Shown here piece by piece: positions 52,062 to 61,887 of a stretch of DNA of 64,000 nucleotides. Each line of letters opens with the position of its first letter. The stretch's first letter is position 1. The stretch is taken from NCBI RefSeq assembly GCF_003148845.1, contig NZ_QGHA01000002.1, positions 542,974 through 606,973 on the forward strand, read 5' to 3'. The notes below the pieces were generated by a model that was not told where the DNA came from, did not search any database, and saw only the letters and a list, made by a program, of their open reading frames with translations. A program made the translations under genes and the position numbers. The DNA is from Mucilaginibacter oryzae. GTDB taxonomy: Bacteria > Bacteroidota > Bacteroidia > Sphingobacteriales > Sphingobacteriaceae.

Positions 52062-52095
52062 TACAAATATGGCTTAAATAAAGTACTTACCGGCT

Positions 52096-53064
52096 TTACC
52101 GCACTTTGCCAATCTGGCTGGGAAGTAAGTTATATTTCTTTTTAAAAGCGAAGGTAAAGTGATGTGCATTTTTGTAACCTACCATTTCTGATACTTCCCC
52201 AACTGTTTTGCCTTCTTTCAGCAACTGATAGGCCGAATTCATCCGCAGATCAAACAGATAACCAAATACGGTTTGGCCGAAGAGTTCTTTAAAACCTTTT
52301 TTTAGCTTAAAGTCATTTAAGCCGGTTTTGCGGGCCAGTTCAATCAGCGAGCAAGGGGTTTGCAGGTTTTGCTCTACCAAAGCTTTGGCTTCTTTTAATC
52401 GGGAAACATCTTCTTTACTAAGATTGCCTGGCGAAAGCCGCTCGCTTTCCAGCCGTTCCAATTGCAGCGAGAGCAATTCCAATATTTTAGCTTCCAGGAA
52501 AATCCGGCGGATATAATCTGGTCGGTCGGCTCGTTCCATTTCTTTGAGTAGCTCTTTGAACCGGCTATCGTGGTATGCGCCGGTAGTTACGAGGGTTAAG
52601 GGTTCCTGACCACCGCCCTCAAAATTGTCGGGCAAAATATCTTTGCCCAACAATTTGCGGATGAAGCGTTTGGTAAGGCATATGGTAAACGCTTCGGTAG
52701 TACCGTTTACCATTAACCCAATATTTAATGCCGGGCAATAGAAGGTATGATAGTGGCCGGTCTGCAAGGTGATCTCAAGATCTTCAGTATTTGAATGCAC
52801 GGCCAGTTCGCCATCCAACACAAAATTCATCACCCAGCAAAAGCTATCGCACTGTAACGTCAATGCCGAGGCGGTGTTTACATTGAAGCGGCTGTTCAGT
52901 AAACATACGCCCTCAAACCACAACTCTTTGATCTGCATATCTCCCCATTCTGCCGCAGTTGATGAGGTACGGTATTCTATGGGAGTGGCTCCGTTAAATT
53001 CTTTAGGGTAGGCCAGGTTAAGTTGTGGTTCCTTGTTAATGATCGAGGTAAAGTTTATTTGCAT
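52096..53064 (-). CDS. AraC-family regulator divergent from the haem operon
   Basis: 322 aa. The N-terminal half is an uncharacterised sensor domain (GDMQIKELWFEGVCLLNSRF near residue 45; HYHTFYCPALNIGL near 115), the C-terminal about 100 residues are a double AraC HTH (SLIELARKTGLNDFKLKKGFKELFG and TVGEVSEMVGYKNAHHFTFAFKKKY, read in parts), as in PchR/YbtA-type regulators of iron uptake. It is divergent from the TonB receptor with 97 bp between, so control of haem uptake is likely. Confidence 0.9.
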   Translation of the reverse strand: MQINFTSIINKEPQLNLAYPKEFNGATPIEYRTSSTAAEWGDMQIKELWFEGVCLLNSRFNVNTASALTLQCDSFCWVMNFVLDGELAVHSNTEDLEITLQTGHYHTFYCPALNIGLMVNGTTEAFTICLTKRFIRKLLGKDILPDNFEGGGQEPLTLVTTGAYHDSRFKELLKEMERADRPDYIRRIFLEAKILELLSLQLERLESERLSPGNLSKEDVSRLKEAKALVEQNLQTPCSLIELARKTGLNDFKLKKGFKELFGQTVFGYLFDLRMNSAYQLLKEGKTVGEVSEMVGYKNAHHFTFAFKKKYNLLPSQIGKVR

Positions 53065-53161
53065 ATAATCCCTTTCGCGTTGTTTTCAATCCGTTTTGCG
53101 TTAACCGCCTGATTGACTTATCCCGCAAATTTGCATCATTGTTTTTAATTAGTCTAAATAA

Positions 53162-55252
53162 ATGAATAAAAAAATAGTCTATGTGTTGCTGTTGCTTTCG
53201 GCCAGGGTGAGCGCGCAACAGATAGATACTGCAGTTACAGATACCGGTAAGGTTAAAAAATTAAAGGAAGTAATAGTAACAGCTACGCGGTCGGCAAAGG
53301 AGTTGATGTCGGTGCCAATGCCTGTTAGTACCATCAGCAATAAGGAAATCAAAAACAGGGGATTGGTAAGATTAGACGAGGTGTTAAATGAGCAAACCGG
53401 CCTATCTGTACTGCCCGATGCGCATGGTCAGGGAATCCAGGTACAGGGTTTTGCGCCCGATTATACAATGATCATGCTCGATGGCATGCCGGTTATAGGC
53501 CGTACTACGGGGATATTGGATCTTACCCGCATTACCACCAACGGCGTTGACCGTATAGAAGTAGTAAAAGGCCCGGTATCATCCTTGTATGGCAGCGAGG
53601 CTATGGCCGGAGTAGTTAACCTTATTTCGGCAAGGCCTCCGTTGGGTTTTTCATCTTCCGTTGCAGCGCGGTACGGTACCAATAAAAATGCCGATCTGAA
53701 CTTTAACGCGGCTTATGCTACGGATAAATTATCCGTTTCCGGCTTTGTAAACCGTAATAGTACGGGTGGTTATTCGCTCGTTCCGGGTTCCGGAAGCCCA
53801 ACGGTGTCGCCATATCACGGTTACACCGTTAACGGAAGAATCACTTATAAGCTGAATGCCAATACCGATCTGCTGTTGTTAATCAGAAATTACACAAATA
53901 CTACCACCAATAATTACAGTGTGGATAGCGGCCAGGTTGCAGGCAAGGGGTTTGAAAGTAATTTCAGCATTTCACCGTCTGTTACGCGCCGTTTTTCAGA
54001 AAAGTTAACCGGCCAACTGAGGCTGTACCGGTCTACCTATCGAACAACATCCTTACTTAATTATACAGCAACTAACGCCATTTATGATGATACATATTTT
54101 AATCAGGCTTTTAACCGCGCCGAGGTGCAAGGCGATTACCAGGCTTACGCTAAACTCAGATTAACATCAGGAGCGGGAGGCCAGTACGAAACAGTGGATG
54201 CCACCCGGTACGATACCAGGCAATCCTTTACCTCGGGATACGCTTACATGCAGGGAGACTGGACCCCTTTCAAGAAACTAAACCTGATTGCAGGCGGCCG
54301 CTTTGATGCACACAGCGTTTACCTGTCGCAATTTAGCCCCAAACTTGCGCTAAGCTACCGGTTATCAGATAACTTCGTGGTGCTCGGCTCAACGGGCAAG
54401 GGTTATAAAGCGCCCGATTTCAGGCAGCTTTACCTCAATTTTACTAACGCGGTGGTGGGATACAGCGTATTTGGTTACGAAGAAGTGGCCGCCCAGATAG
54501 CAAAGCTGCAGCAGCAGGGGCAAATCCAAACCATTTTGATTGATCCGTCAACGCTGCGGCCTTTAAACGCGGAAAGCTCCACGGGATACAACTTAGGTTA
54601 TCGCTATCGCCCGGTAAAATCATTCATGTGGACAGTTAATTTTTTTCGCAACAATATCCGCGATTTGATTGATGCCGAGGCGATCGCCATCAAAACAAAC
54701 GGGCAATCGGTTTACTCATACTTCAATATCCACAGTGTGTACACGCAGGGAGCCGAGACCGACTTAAGTTATCATTTCCTAACCCACTGGACATTGGCCG
54801 GCGGGTATCAATACCTGCAAGCTTATGACAATAAGGTACTCCATCAGATCAAGGCCGGGCAGGTGTTCGGTATCGACCCAAAAATACGTGAAACAGTAAA
54901 GGTTACCAGGCAGATGTACGGAGGTTTGTTAAACCGTTCAAAAAACATGGCCAATGCGCGGATCAGTTACCAGGATGATAAAACCGGTATCGTCGCGTCG
55001 GTACGCGCTATTTATCGTGGCCGCTATGGTTTTTCTGACCTGGACGGTAACGGCATAGTGAACCGCGACGATGAGTATGTGAAGGGTTATGTGCTTTTTA
55101 ACGCATCGGTATCCAAGCTGTTCTATCATAACCAATTCCGCTTCCAGCTAACCGGCGAAAACCTGGGCGATTATAAACAACCGCTCACCATCAGCAACCT
55201 GCCCGGACGATTGCTTTACGTCGGCTTCACTTATAATTTCAGCAAACAATAA
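53162..55252 (+). CDS. hmuR: TonB-dependent receptor, haem/haemophore uptake
   Basis: Outer-membrane active transporter of 696 aa. Signal peptide MNKKIVYVLLLLSARVSAQ, a TonB-box-like EVIVTATR (about residue 37), plug domain to about 170 (with GQGIQVQGFAPDYTMIMLDGMPV and VKGPVSSLYGSEAMAGVVNL) and a 22-strand barrel ending YVGFTYNFSKQ. First gene of an operon with HmuY, HmuT, HmuU, HmuV and HmuS, which fixes the cargo as haem. Confidence 0.93.
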   Translation: MNKKIVYVLLLLSARVSAQQIDTAVTDTGKVKKLKEVIVTATRSAKELMSVPMPVSTISNKEIKNRGLVRLDEVLNEQTGLSVLPDAHGQGIQVQGFAPDYTMIMLDGMPVIGRTTGILDLTRITTNGVDRIEVVKGPVSSLYGSEAMAGVVNLISARPPLGFSSSVAARYGTNKNADLNFNAAYATDKLSVSGFVNRNSTGGYSLVPGSGSPTVSPYHGYTVNGRITYKLNANTDLLLLIRNYTNTTTNNYSVDSGQVAGKGFESNFSISPSVTRRFSEKLTGQLRLYRSTYRTTSLLNYTATNAIYDDTYFNQAFNRAEVQGDYQAYAKLRLTSGAGGQYETVDATRYDTRQSFTSGYAYMQGDWTPFKKLNLIAGGRFDAHSVYLSQFSPKLALSYRLSDNFVVLGSTGKGYKAPDFRQLYLNFTNAVVGYSVFGYEEVAAQIAKLQQQGQIQTILIDPSTLRPLNAESSTGYNLGYRYRPVKSFMWTVNFFRNNIRDLIDAEAIAIKTNGQSVYSYFNIHSVYTQGAETDLSYHFLTHWTLAGGYQYLQAYDNKVLHQIKAGQVFGIDPKIRETVKVTRQMYGGLLNRSKNMANARISYQDDKTGIVASVRAIYRGRYGFSDLDGNGIVNRDDEYVKGYVLFNASVSKLFYHNQFRFQLTGENLGDYKQPLTISNLPGRLLYVGFTYNFSKQ

Positions 55253-55278
55253 TTCACCAACAGATACAGATAAATAAA

Positions 55279-55887
55279 ATGAACAAACTACAAACTTTAG
55301 CCTTAGCATTAATGAGCACCCCGGTACTTTTGATGAGTGCATGCAGTAAAAACAACGATAATACCGTTGCACCTGCGGCAACAATAAAAACAAATACAGT
55401 TGCCGATCTTGATGGTTCCAAAGGCGCGGTGTATTATAGCCTGGCCGGTAACTCGGTGGTAACCGGCGCGGATACCACCGGTACAAAATGGGATATTAAA
55501 TTTTCGGGCACCGGCATTTTTGTAAACGGTGGTTCGTCAGGCACAGGCACAGCACAGGCCCAGGTAGTGAGCAGCACCTTTGCCGATTTGACTACCGCGC
55601 CAACAAGCGGCTATAAAGCTGATGCAACGGGCGCCGCTGCTATTACCGGCTGGTATACCTATACCGCTACCACAGCTCCGCAACATGCCATTTTAATGGT
55701 TCCCGGTAAAATTATTGTGGTAAAAACCAGTGCCGGTAACTATGCTAAAATAGAAATGAAAAGCTATTACAAAGGTAACCCTGACACCACCACGCCTGCC
55801 TTTGCTGATTTAACTACCCGGCCGGCATCAAGATTTTACACCTTCCGTTATTCCTATCAGGCAAACGGTACCACCAGCTTACAATAA
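55279..55887 (+). CDS. hmuY: HmuY-family haem-binding lipoprotein
   Basis: 202 aa lipoprotein with lipobox LMSAC (Cys at about residue 21). HmuY-family traits: SKGAVYYSLAGNSVV and TKWDIKFSGTGIFVNGGSSGTG (about 48-90), TTAPQHAILMVPGKIIVVKTSAGNYAKIEM (about 130-160, in parts) and a C-terminal FYTFRYSYQANGTT. In Porphyromonas HmuY binds haem at the surface and passes it to the receptor. 26 bp after hmuR. Confidence 0.92.
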   Translation: MNKLQTLALALMSTPVLLMSACSKNNDNTVAPAATIKTNTVADLDGSKGAVYYSLAGNSVVTGADTTGTKWDIKFSGTGIFVNGGSSGTGTAQAQVVSSTFADLTTAPTSGYKADATGAAAITGWYTYTATTAPQHAILMVPGKIIVVKTSAGNYAKIEMKSYYKGNPDTTTPAFADLTTRPASRFYTFRYSYQANGTTSLQ

Positions 55888-55965
55888 CTCAAAAAAAAAG
55901 GATCATGACCTCCGGTTTGTAGTCCGCTATCCCGGGGGTAACGAAACATATTAAATCCCAATAAC

Positions 55966-56811
55966 ATGGTAAAAGGAAATATTAAACAATTGTTATTAAG
56001 CTTTATTGTAGTGATGATAAGCTATGTGCCGCAAGCCATGGCGCACACTTCGCCCAAAATTGTGTCGGTAAATGGTACTATAAGCGAAATACTGGCAGGT
56101 ATTGGTATGGAAAGCAATATCATCGGTACCGATATTACCAGTAATTATCCGGCATCGTTAAAAAGTAAACCCAAGGTAGGCCACAACCGCAACCTGAGTT
56201 CCGAAGGCATTTTGGCCCTGCAGCCCGACATTGTAACCGGGCTTTCTACCGAATTGAAGCCGGAGCTTGTTTCACAGCTTAAAAGCGCGGGTATTAAACT
56301 TGTTTTATTTACCCAAACGTACTCTGCCGATGGCACACGCAAACTTATTAAAGAAGTAGCATCAGCATTCGGCAAGCCATCAAAAGCTGAACTGCTGATC
56401 AAAAAGTTAGACGGAGACCTGGCCGCCGCAGCAAAAATTAACAAGGGTAGTAAGCCAAAAGTATTGTTCATTTACGCCCGCGGTACAGGTACCATGATGG
56501 TAGCCGGCGAGGGTACGCAGATGCAGCAAATTATACAAATGGCAGGTGGCGCTAATGCCGTAACCGGTTTTTCAGATTTTAAACCGCTAACCCCCGAAGC
56601 ATTAGTTGCCGCTAATCCTGATGTGATCTTACTTTTCAGTAGTGGTATGGATAGCCTGGGAGGCGCAGCCGGGTTAATGAATGTACAGGGTGTGGCTCAA
56701 ACCAATGCAGGTAAAAATAAACGGTTTGTAACCATGGATGGCGAATTGGTAAGCAGCTTTGGGCCGAGATTGGGATTGGCGGTTAGCGAACTGGCACAGA
56801 AGATTAAATAA
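55966..56811 (+). CDS. hmuT: Haem ABC transporter substrate-binding protein
   Basis: 281 aa periplasmic binding protein of the haem/cobalamin group (PF01497). Signal peptide about 1-26 (ending QAMAH). IVSVNGTISEILAGIGMESNIIGTD (about 33-57) and GHNRNLSSEGILALQPDIV (about 72-90) are conserved. Binds haem in the periplasm and hands it to HmuUV. Stop overlaps the hmuU start by one base. Confidence 0.92.
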   Translation: MVKGNIKQLLLSFIVVMISYVPQAMAHTSPKIVSVNGTISEILAGIGMESNIIGTDITSNYPASLKSKPKVGHNRNLSSEGILALQPDIVTGLSTELKPELVSQLKSAGIKLVLFTQTYSADGTRKLIKEVASAFGKPSKAELLIKKLDGDLAAAAKINKGSKPKVLFIYARGTGTMMVAGEGTQMQQIIQMAGGANAVTGFSDFKPLTPEALVAANPDVILLFSSGMDSLGGAAGLMNVQGVAQTNAGKNKRFVTMDGELVSSFGPRLGLAVSELAQKIK

Positions 56812-57860
56812 TGGATATCAAAAACCATAATTACGTGCTTGTCGGCTTATCGGTTCTGTTAATGCTGGCCGTTATTGCCTCCGTATGTATCGGCGCGGTG
56901 CATATCCGGGTTAACCAGCTATGGTCAATGATTAGCTACCACATGGGGTTAAGCCACGAGGCCACGTTTACTTCACAGCAATTGGCGGTGATGCTTAACC
57001 TGAGGTTACCGAGGGTACTATCGGGTGTACTGATCGGTGCTGCATTGGGTATTGCGGGTTCGGCTGTACAGGGGCTGTTTCGTAACCCGTTGGCCGAACC
57101 GGGGTTGATCGGTATTTCATCCGGCGCTACCTTGTTCGCTGCCTTAAGTATCGTTTTCGGCGGGAAACTGTTAAGCATCATGGGCAGTTCCCATAGCTAC
57201 TATATGTTATCTGTAGCTTCATTTGGCGGGGCGTTTATTACCTCATTGGCGGTATATAAATTGGCTATGCGCAAAGGCCGCACCATGATTACCGCTTTAC
57301 TGTTAACCGGTATAGCTATTAACGCGTTAGCTTTTTCATTTACAGGTTTGCTAACTTATATTTCAACCGATGAGCAACTGCGCAACCTTACCTTCTGGAG
57401 CCTGGGGAGCCTTGGTGGTTCGAGCTGGCTTACTGCCGGTAGTATTTTGCCTTTTGTGTTAATCCCTTTAATAGTATTGCCATTTATGGGCAAAGCATTA
57501 AACGCCATATCCCTTGGCGAAACGCAAGCAGTACACATGGGCTTTAATGTGAATAAAATAAAGCGTACCGTGCTTTTACTGGCTACAATGTGTGTAGGGG
57601 CTTCTGTGGCCGTTGCCGGTATGATCAGTTTTGCAGGGCTTGTAGTGCCTCATATGATCAGGATAGGTTTTGGTGCCGATAACCGGCTGGTTATACCCGG
57701 CTCTGCCATTCTTGGTGCGGCAACCTTAACGCTTACCGACCTCGTATCGCGTAGTGTGGTAGCGCCTGCAGAATTACCTATTGGTATTGTGACTGCACTG
57801 GCCGGGTCGCCGGTATTTATTTACATGATCAGCGTACAAATTAAAAAACAACAGGTATGA
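56811..57860 (+). CDS. hmuU: Haem ABC transporter permease
   Basis: 349 aa FecCD-family permease with about ten helices. NLRLPRVLSGVLIGAALGIAGSAVQGLFRNPLAEPGLIG (about 63-100, in parts) and the C-terminal GMISFAGLVVPHMIRIGFGADNR are the family signature. Works with HmuT and HmuV to move haem into the cytoplasm. Overlaps hmuV by 4 bp (ATGA at 57857-57860). Confidence 0.94.
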   Translation: MDIKNHNYVLVGLSVLLMLAVIASVCIGAVHIRVNQLWSMISYHMGLSHEATFTSQQLAVMLNLRLPRVLSGVLIGAALGIAGSAVQGLFRNPLAEPGLIGISSGATLFAALSIVFGGKLLSIMGSSHSYYMLSVASFGGAFITSLAVYKLAMRKGRTMITALLLTGIAINALAFSFTGLLTYISTDEQLRNLTFWSLGSLGGSSWLTAGSILPFVLIPLIVLPFMGKALNAISLGETQAVHMGFNVNKIKRTVLLLATMCVGASVAVAGMISFAGLVVPHMIRIGFGADNRLVIPGSAILGAATLTLTDLVSRSVVAPAELPIGIVTALAGSPVFIYMISVQIKKQQV

Positions 57861-58648
57861 TCAAGGTTAACGGTATTGCTTACTCAGTTGGAAAGAAGGA
57901 GATATTAAGTGATGTTTCATTCCAGGCCAGGCCGGGCGAGGTGATGGCCGTTATCGGCGCTAACGGCGCAGGTAAAAGTACTTTACTCAAGTTACTCTGT
58001 AACGAGATGATGCCATCAGCAGGGCATATAGAGTTTAACGGTAAACGTCTTAAAGATTACCCTTTGAATGAACTTGCACGAAAGCGTTCGGTTTTAACCC
58101 AGCATAACACCCTCAGCCTTTCATTCACCGTCAGGGAATTGGTGTTAATGGGCAGGTACCCTCATTTTAACGGGCAGCCAACCGGGCACGATTTGCAGAT
58201 GGTAGATGAAGCCATGCTGGCAGCAGGCGTTAGCATGATGGCCGCACGTACCTACGAAACCCTGTCCGGCGGCGAGCAGCAGCGGGTACAACTGGCGCGT
58301 GTTATTGCCCAGGTAAAGGATGTGCCGAATGGCTGGCTGTTTTTGGACGAGCCTACCAACGGACTTGATATTTTACACCAGCAACAGCTGTTAATCCAGG
58401 CGCGTAATATGGCCGACAATGGATTCGGCATCATCTGCATCCTGCACGATATCAACCTTGCAGCCGCTTACGCAGATCAGCTCATGATCCTGAAACAAGG
58501 AAAAGTACAGGCTTTAGGCAGCCCTAAAGAGGTGGTAACCTGCGAGAATATCCATAACGCCTTTGGAATTAAGGTAGAATTGATGAAAAACGAAAATTTT
58601 AACTGTCCGCTGGTAATTACCACCGGGCGATTTAAATATAACTCTTAA
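57857..58648 (+). CDS. hmuV: Haem ABC transporter ATPase
   Basis: 263 aa ABC ATPase. Walker A GANGAGKST at about residues 35-43, signature LSGGEQQRVQLAR at about 136-148, Walker B WLFLDEPTNGLD at about 160-171 and the H-loop in CILHDINLA near 194. Powers HmuU. Four-base overlap with hmuU; 11 bp to hmuS. Confidence 0.95.
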   Translation: MIKVNGIAYSVGKKEILSDVSFQARPGEVMAVIGANGAGKSTLLKLLCNEMMPSAGHIEFNGKRLKDYPLNELARKRSVLTQHNTLSLSFTVRELVLMGRYPHFNGQPTGHDLQMVDEAMLAAGVSMMAARTYETLSGGEQQRVQLARVIAQVKDVPNGWLFLDEPTNGLDILHQQQLLIQARNMADNGFGIICILHDINLAAAYADQLMILKQGKVQALGSPKEVVTCENIHNAFGIKVELMKNENFNCPLVITTGRFKYNS

Positions 58649-58659
58649 ACTAATAGAAT

Positions 58660-59691
58660 ATGGAAAGTACAACACAAACTATAAAAGCGCAATGGGACGC
58701 TTTCAAAGAACAAAATCCCAAAGTTCGGATCCGTGACGCCGCTAAAAAATTAGGTGTAAGCGAGGCTGATTTGTTAAATACAGGCATCGGCGTAAACGTG
58801 GTTAGATTAAGCAACAGGTTTGCCGAACTTTTACAGGAAGCGAATACGCTTGGCAAAGTGATGGCCCTGACCCGTAACGATTACTGCGTACATGAGCGTA
58901 AGGGCATCTACAAAAAAGCAACGTTTAACGGCCAGGTAGGCCTGGTAGTTACGCCTGACATCGACCTGCGTTTATTTATGAGCCATTGGGCATTTGGTTT
59001 CGCGGTTAATGAAGCGGAGCGCCATAGCCTGCAGTTTTTTGATCAAAGCGGAGTGGCCGTCCATAAGATTTACCTGGTTGAGGATAGCGACGTACAGGCA
59101 TATCATAACCTTGTCAACAAGTACAAATCGGAAGATCAGCGGGAAACCTTAACCATAGTACCTGCATCTGCTCCATCGGCCGAACTGCCCGACAGCCAGA
59201 TAAACATCAGCGGGTTTCAGGAAGGCTGGAGAGCTTTACAGGATACGCATGACTTCCATCCCTTATTAAAGAAGTACCAACTTACCCGTACCCAGGCTTT
59301 ACGCCTGGCGCCTACGGACTATGCGCAAAAAATAGACGTCAGCGACCTCAAACTTCTGTTAAAAAATGCGGCTGCGGTGGAGCAGGAAATTATGGTTTTT
59401 AACGGCAGCTCTGGGTGTATCCAGATCCACACCGGCCCGATTGTTAATCTGGTAGAAACAGGTCCCTGGTTCAACGTGCTCGATCCCGATTTTAACATGC
59501 ACCTTAGGCTTGATGGAATCGATACTGTTTGGCTGGTTAAAAAACCTACAAGCGACGGCTGGGTACATAGTATTGAAGTGTTTGATAAAGAAGGTAATAC
59601 CATCGTTCAGTTTTTTGGCAAGCGCAAACCGGGTATCCCCGAAAGCGAAGGCTGGAGAGGCTTGATTACAAAAAGCATAGGCAATAACTGA
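58660..59691 (+). CDS. hmuS: Haem-degrading/haem-storage factor (HmuS/HemS family)
   Basis: 343 aa cytoplasmic haem-binding protein of the HemS/ChuS family, with two structural repeats: first about 20-170 (RIRDAAKKLGVSEADLL; VMALTRNDYCVHERKGIY), second about 195-340 (with VMVFNGSSGCIQIHTGPI-like text and GIDTVWLVKKPTSDGWVHSIEVFD). It releases iron from, or shuttles, haem entering by HmuTUV. Last gene of the operon. Confidence 0.93.
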   Translation: MESTTQTIKAQWDAFKEQNPKVRIRDAAKKLGVSEADLLNTGIGVNVVRLSNRFAELLQEANTLGKVMALTRNDYCVHERKGIYKKATFNGQVGLVVTPDIDLRLFMSHWAFGFAVNEAERHSLQFFDQSGVAVHKIYLVEDSDVQAYHNLVNKYKSEDQRETLTIVPASAPSAELPDSQINISGFQEGWRALQDTHDFHPLLKKYQLTRTQALRLAPTDYAQKIDVSDLKLLLKNAAAVEQEIMVFNGSSGCIQIHTGPIVNLVETGPWFNVLDPDFNMHLRLDGIDTVWLVKKPTSDGWVHSIEVFDKEGNTIVQFFGKRKPGIPESEGWRGLITKSIGNN

Positions 59692-60183
59692 TAGGATAAA
59701 GTCCTGGTCTCCTGCGGTATCGTAAGCATGTGCCGCAGGTGATACAGGCACCAATATCGTTATGTTTGTAACCATCATATGATCCCTAAGCGTAAGGAGA
59801 TAATCGAAGCGTTATAATAAATTCTACATCAAAATCCGATGCTGCGTTTCGCCCTTCGAGATTGCGATTGTTAACTAAAGAAATCTCCCGAATTTCACGG
59901 AGTTAATACTAAGTAAGCCTAAGCCATTTGAGCCGATTTGTGATCTGTCGGTTCGGATCCCGTTTTCCCAAAAAAACCTTCCCGGCAATTATCCTTTTAT
60001 AAACATGTATTTTTTTACGGATAATACCCTTTGCCGGTAAACAATCAAAAATCATTGCTTACTTTTATAACCGACAGGGTTCTATCAATACCCCATGCCG
60101 GTTGCCGGCTGAGCAGGCACCTGGCTTTTGCGGGAATTATGATTCACTGTTTCCAATTATACAATAACCTTAAATTACAGTCA
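59692..60183. other. 492-bp non-coding gap with one hairpin
   Basis: No gene supported. CCTGCGG (59711-59717) pairs with CCGCAGG (59733-59739) soon after hmuS and may help end the haem operon, though no T-run follows. The segment near 59990-60030 is AT-rich and probably carries the promoter for the next gene. An apparent start at 60031 in frame with the next gene lacks any signal peptide and is not used. Confidence 0.5.
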
Positions 60184-61098
60184 ATGTATACATCACGCAG
60201 ATCATTTTTAAAAACCGGCGCCATGGCGATGGCCGGTGCCGCTTTGCTTCCTGATAGTTTGTTTGCAGCTACCGGTAATAAGTTAAAGCGGGTAGGCTTA
60301 CAGTTGTACAGCGTACGCGATGCCATGAAGGCCGATCCGCTGGGCACGCTTAAAAAGGTCGCCGATGTCGGCTATGTTCACGTGGAACATGCCAATTATA
60401 TCGACAGGAAATTTTACGGTTACACCGCCAAAGAGTTTAAAAAGATACTGGATGATTTGAACCTGAAAATGCCGAGCGGGCACACCGTAATGACACCGCG
60501 GCATTGGGATGCGTCAAAAAATGATTTTACCGATGAATGGAAATATACCGTGGAGGATGCCGCTACCCTCGGTCAGAAATACGTGATCAGTCCCTGGATG
60601 GACGAAAAGGTGCGTACCGATACCGATGCCCTGAAACGCACGATGGAGCAGTTTAACAAAAGCGGCGAGCTTTGCAAAAAATCAAACATGATGTTTGGTT
60701 ATCATAACCACAACTTCGAGATCAGCACCAAAGTTGGTGATATTACGCTTTACGATTATATCATTCAAAATACCGATGCGGCACTTGTTGTCCAGCAAAT
60801 AGATATTGGTAACATGTACAGCACCGGCGGTATGGCTTTGGAGTTTATCAATAAATATCCGGGCCGTTTCCAGTCAATGCACGTTAAAGACGAGATCAAG
60901 GTTCCGCCGCATGATGGCGACGATACAGAAAGTACCATTTTAGGCAAAGGGATTTTACCCGTTAAGGATATTGTGGCTGCGGCGGCCAAAAAAGGCGGCA
61001 CCTCCCTGTTTATCATCGAACAGGAATCGTACCAGGGAATGGATCCGGTTGATTGTGTAAAAATTGATTTACAAATCATGAAAAAGTGGGGGTATTAA
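60184..61098 (+). CDS. Tat-exported sugar phosphate isomerase/epimerase-like protein
   Basis: TIM-barrel protein (AP endonuclease 2/xylose isomerase-like fold) of 304 aa. The start at 60184 gives MYTSRRSFLKTGAMAMAGAALLPDSLFA, a clear Tat signal with twin Arg. Motifs KRVGLQLYSVRDAMKADPLGTLKKVADVGYVHVE (in parts, about 35-70), GYHNHNFEI (about 180), QQIDIGNMY (about 208) and MHVKDEIK (about 235) carry the expected metal ligands. Probably acts on oxidised sugars in the periplasm, in line with the GMC genes that follow. Confidence 0.9.
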   Translation: MYTSRRSFLKTGAMAMAGAALLPDSLFAATGNKLKRVGLQLYSVRDAMKADPLGTLKKVADVGYVHVEHANYIDRKFYGYTAKEFKKILDDLNLKMPSGHTVMTPRHWDASKNDFTDEWKYTVEDAATLGQKYVISPWMDEKVRTDTDALKRTMEQFNKSGELCKKSNMMFGYHNHNFEISTKVGDITLYDYIIQNTDAALVVQQIDIGNMYSTGGMALEFINKYPGRFQSMHVKDEIKVPPHDGDDTESTILGKGILPVKDIVAAAAKKGGTSLFIIEQESYQGMDPVDCVKIDLQIMKKWGY

Positions 61099-61146
61099 CA
61101 GTATAAAGTTATCTTACGCCATCATAAAGTTTTAAATTTTCCAGGC

Positions 61147-61177
61147 CTTGTATTTTAATTTGTAATGATTAAGTTTG
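61147..61177 (+). promoter_or_regulatory. Bacteroidota-type promoter candidate for the GMC operon
   Basis: CTTG at 61147-61150 and TAAGTTTG at 61170-61177 fit the -33 TTG and -7 TAnnTTTG pattern with a 19-nt spacer. A start near 61183 would leave a leader of about 100 nt. Confidence 0.5.
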
Positions 61178-61284
61178 GAAATACATTATAAATCATAAAA
61201 AGTGTTCCGGCTGTTTGTCCAATCGCGCTAAAAATGAAAAGACAAATAACACGGGCTTATTAGCTAAAACATTTTATTTAACAA

Positions 61285-61884
61285 ATGGACAGGCGTACCG
61301 TCATTAAAAACCTGGCTTTGATAATAGGAGGGGCCGCTTTGCTCCCTGCATGCTCGCAGGATGAAGCAAAATCAAAAGTCGCCCTTAAAAACATTGATAT
61401 CAGTGTCGTTCAGGAGCAACTGATAGGCGAGGTTTCTGAAACTTTTATTCCTAAAACCACAACCCCGGGAGCTAAAGACCTGCAGTTGCATTTGTTTGTG
61501 CTTAAGATGGTTGATGATTGCTATAAAAAGGATGATCAGCAAGCATTTTTAACCGGAATGGGGCATTTTGCCGATGTTGTTCAGCAACAATATGGTAAAA
61601 CGTTTAATCAGCTCGATACTAAAAACCGCGAAGCATTTTTGCTGGACATAGAAAAAGAAGGTAAGGCGGAAGAGGCAGCGGCCGCTAAAAAGGATAATAA
61701 TCCAATTCCTCCATATAAAGGTAAATACTCACCTGAATTGAAGAAGTTTTACAGTATGGTAAAAAGGCAAACCATCAACGGGTACACCAATTCAAAATAT
61801 TTCATGACCAATATTGTGGTTTACGAACTTGTGCCGGGCAGGTACAACGCGCGTTTCCCTTATAAACTAAAGCAGGCAGTTTAA
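61285..61884 (+). CDS. Gluconate 2-dehydrogenase subunit 3 family protein
   Basis: 199 aa small subunit of a membrane-associated GMC sugar dehydrogenase. The N-terminus MDRRTVIKNLALIIGGAALL carries a Tat-like RR motif and ends LPAC, so it is exported and may be lipidated. The rest (SETFIPKTTTPGAKDLQLHLFVLKM; TINGYTNSKYFMTNIVVYELVPGRY, in parts) fits the subunit 3 family. It lies 3 bp before the GMC gene and probably carries the large subunit out through the Tat system, as in related dehydrogenases. Confidence 0.92.
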   Translation: MDRRTVIKNLALIIGGAALLPACSQDEAKSKVALKNIDISVVQEQLIGEVSETFIPKTTTPGAKDLQLHLFVLKMVDDCYKKDDQQAFLTGMGHFADVVQQQYGKTFNQLDTKNREAFLLDIEKEGKAEEAAAAKKDNNPIPPYKGKYSPELKKFYSMVKRQTINGYTNSKYFMTNIVVYELVPGRYNARFPYKLKQAV

Positions 61885-61887
61885 ACG

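Noticed and set aside
60031..60183. 51-residue N-terminal extension of the Tat isomerase-like protein
   Set aside because: It would bury a clear twin-arginine signal peptide inside the protein; ATG 60184 is the better start.
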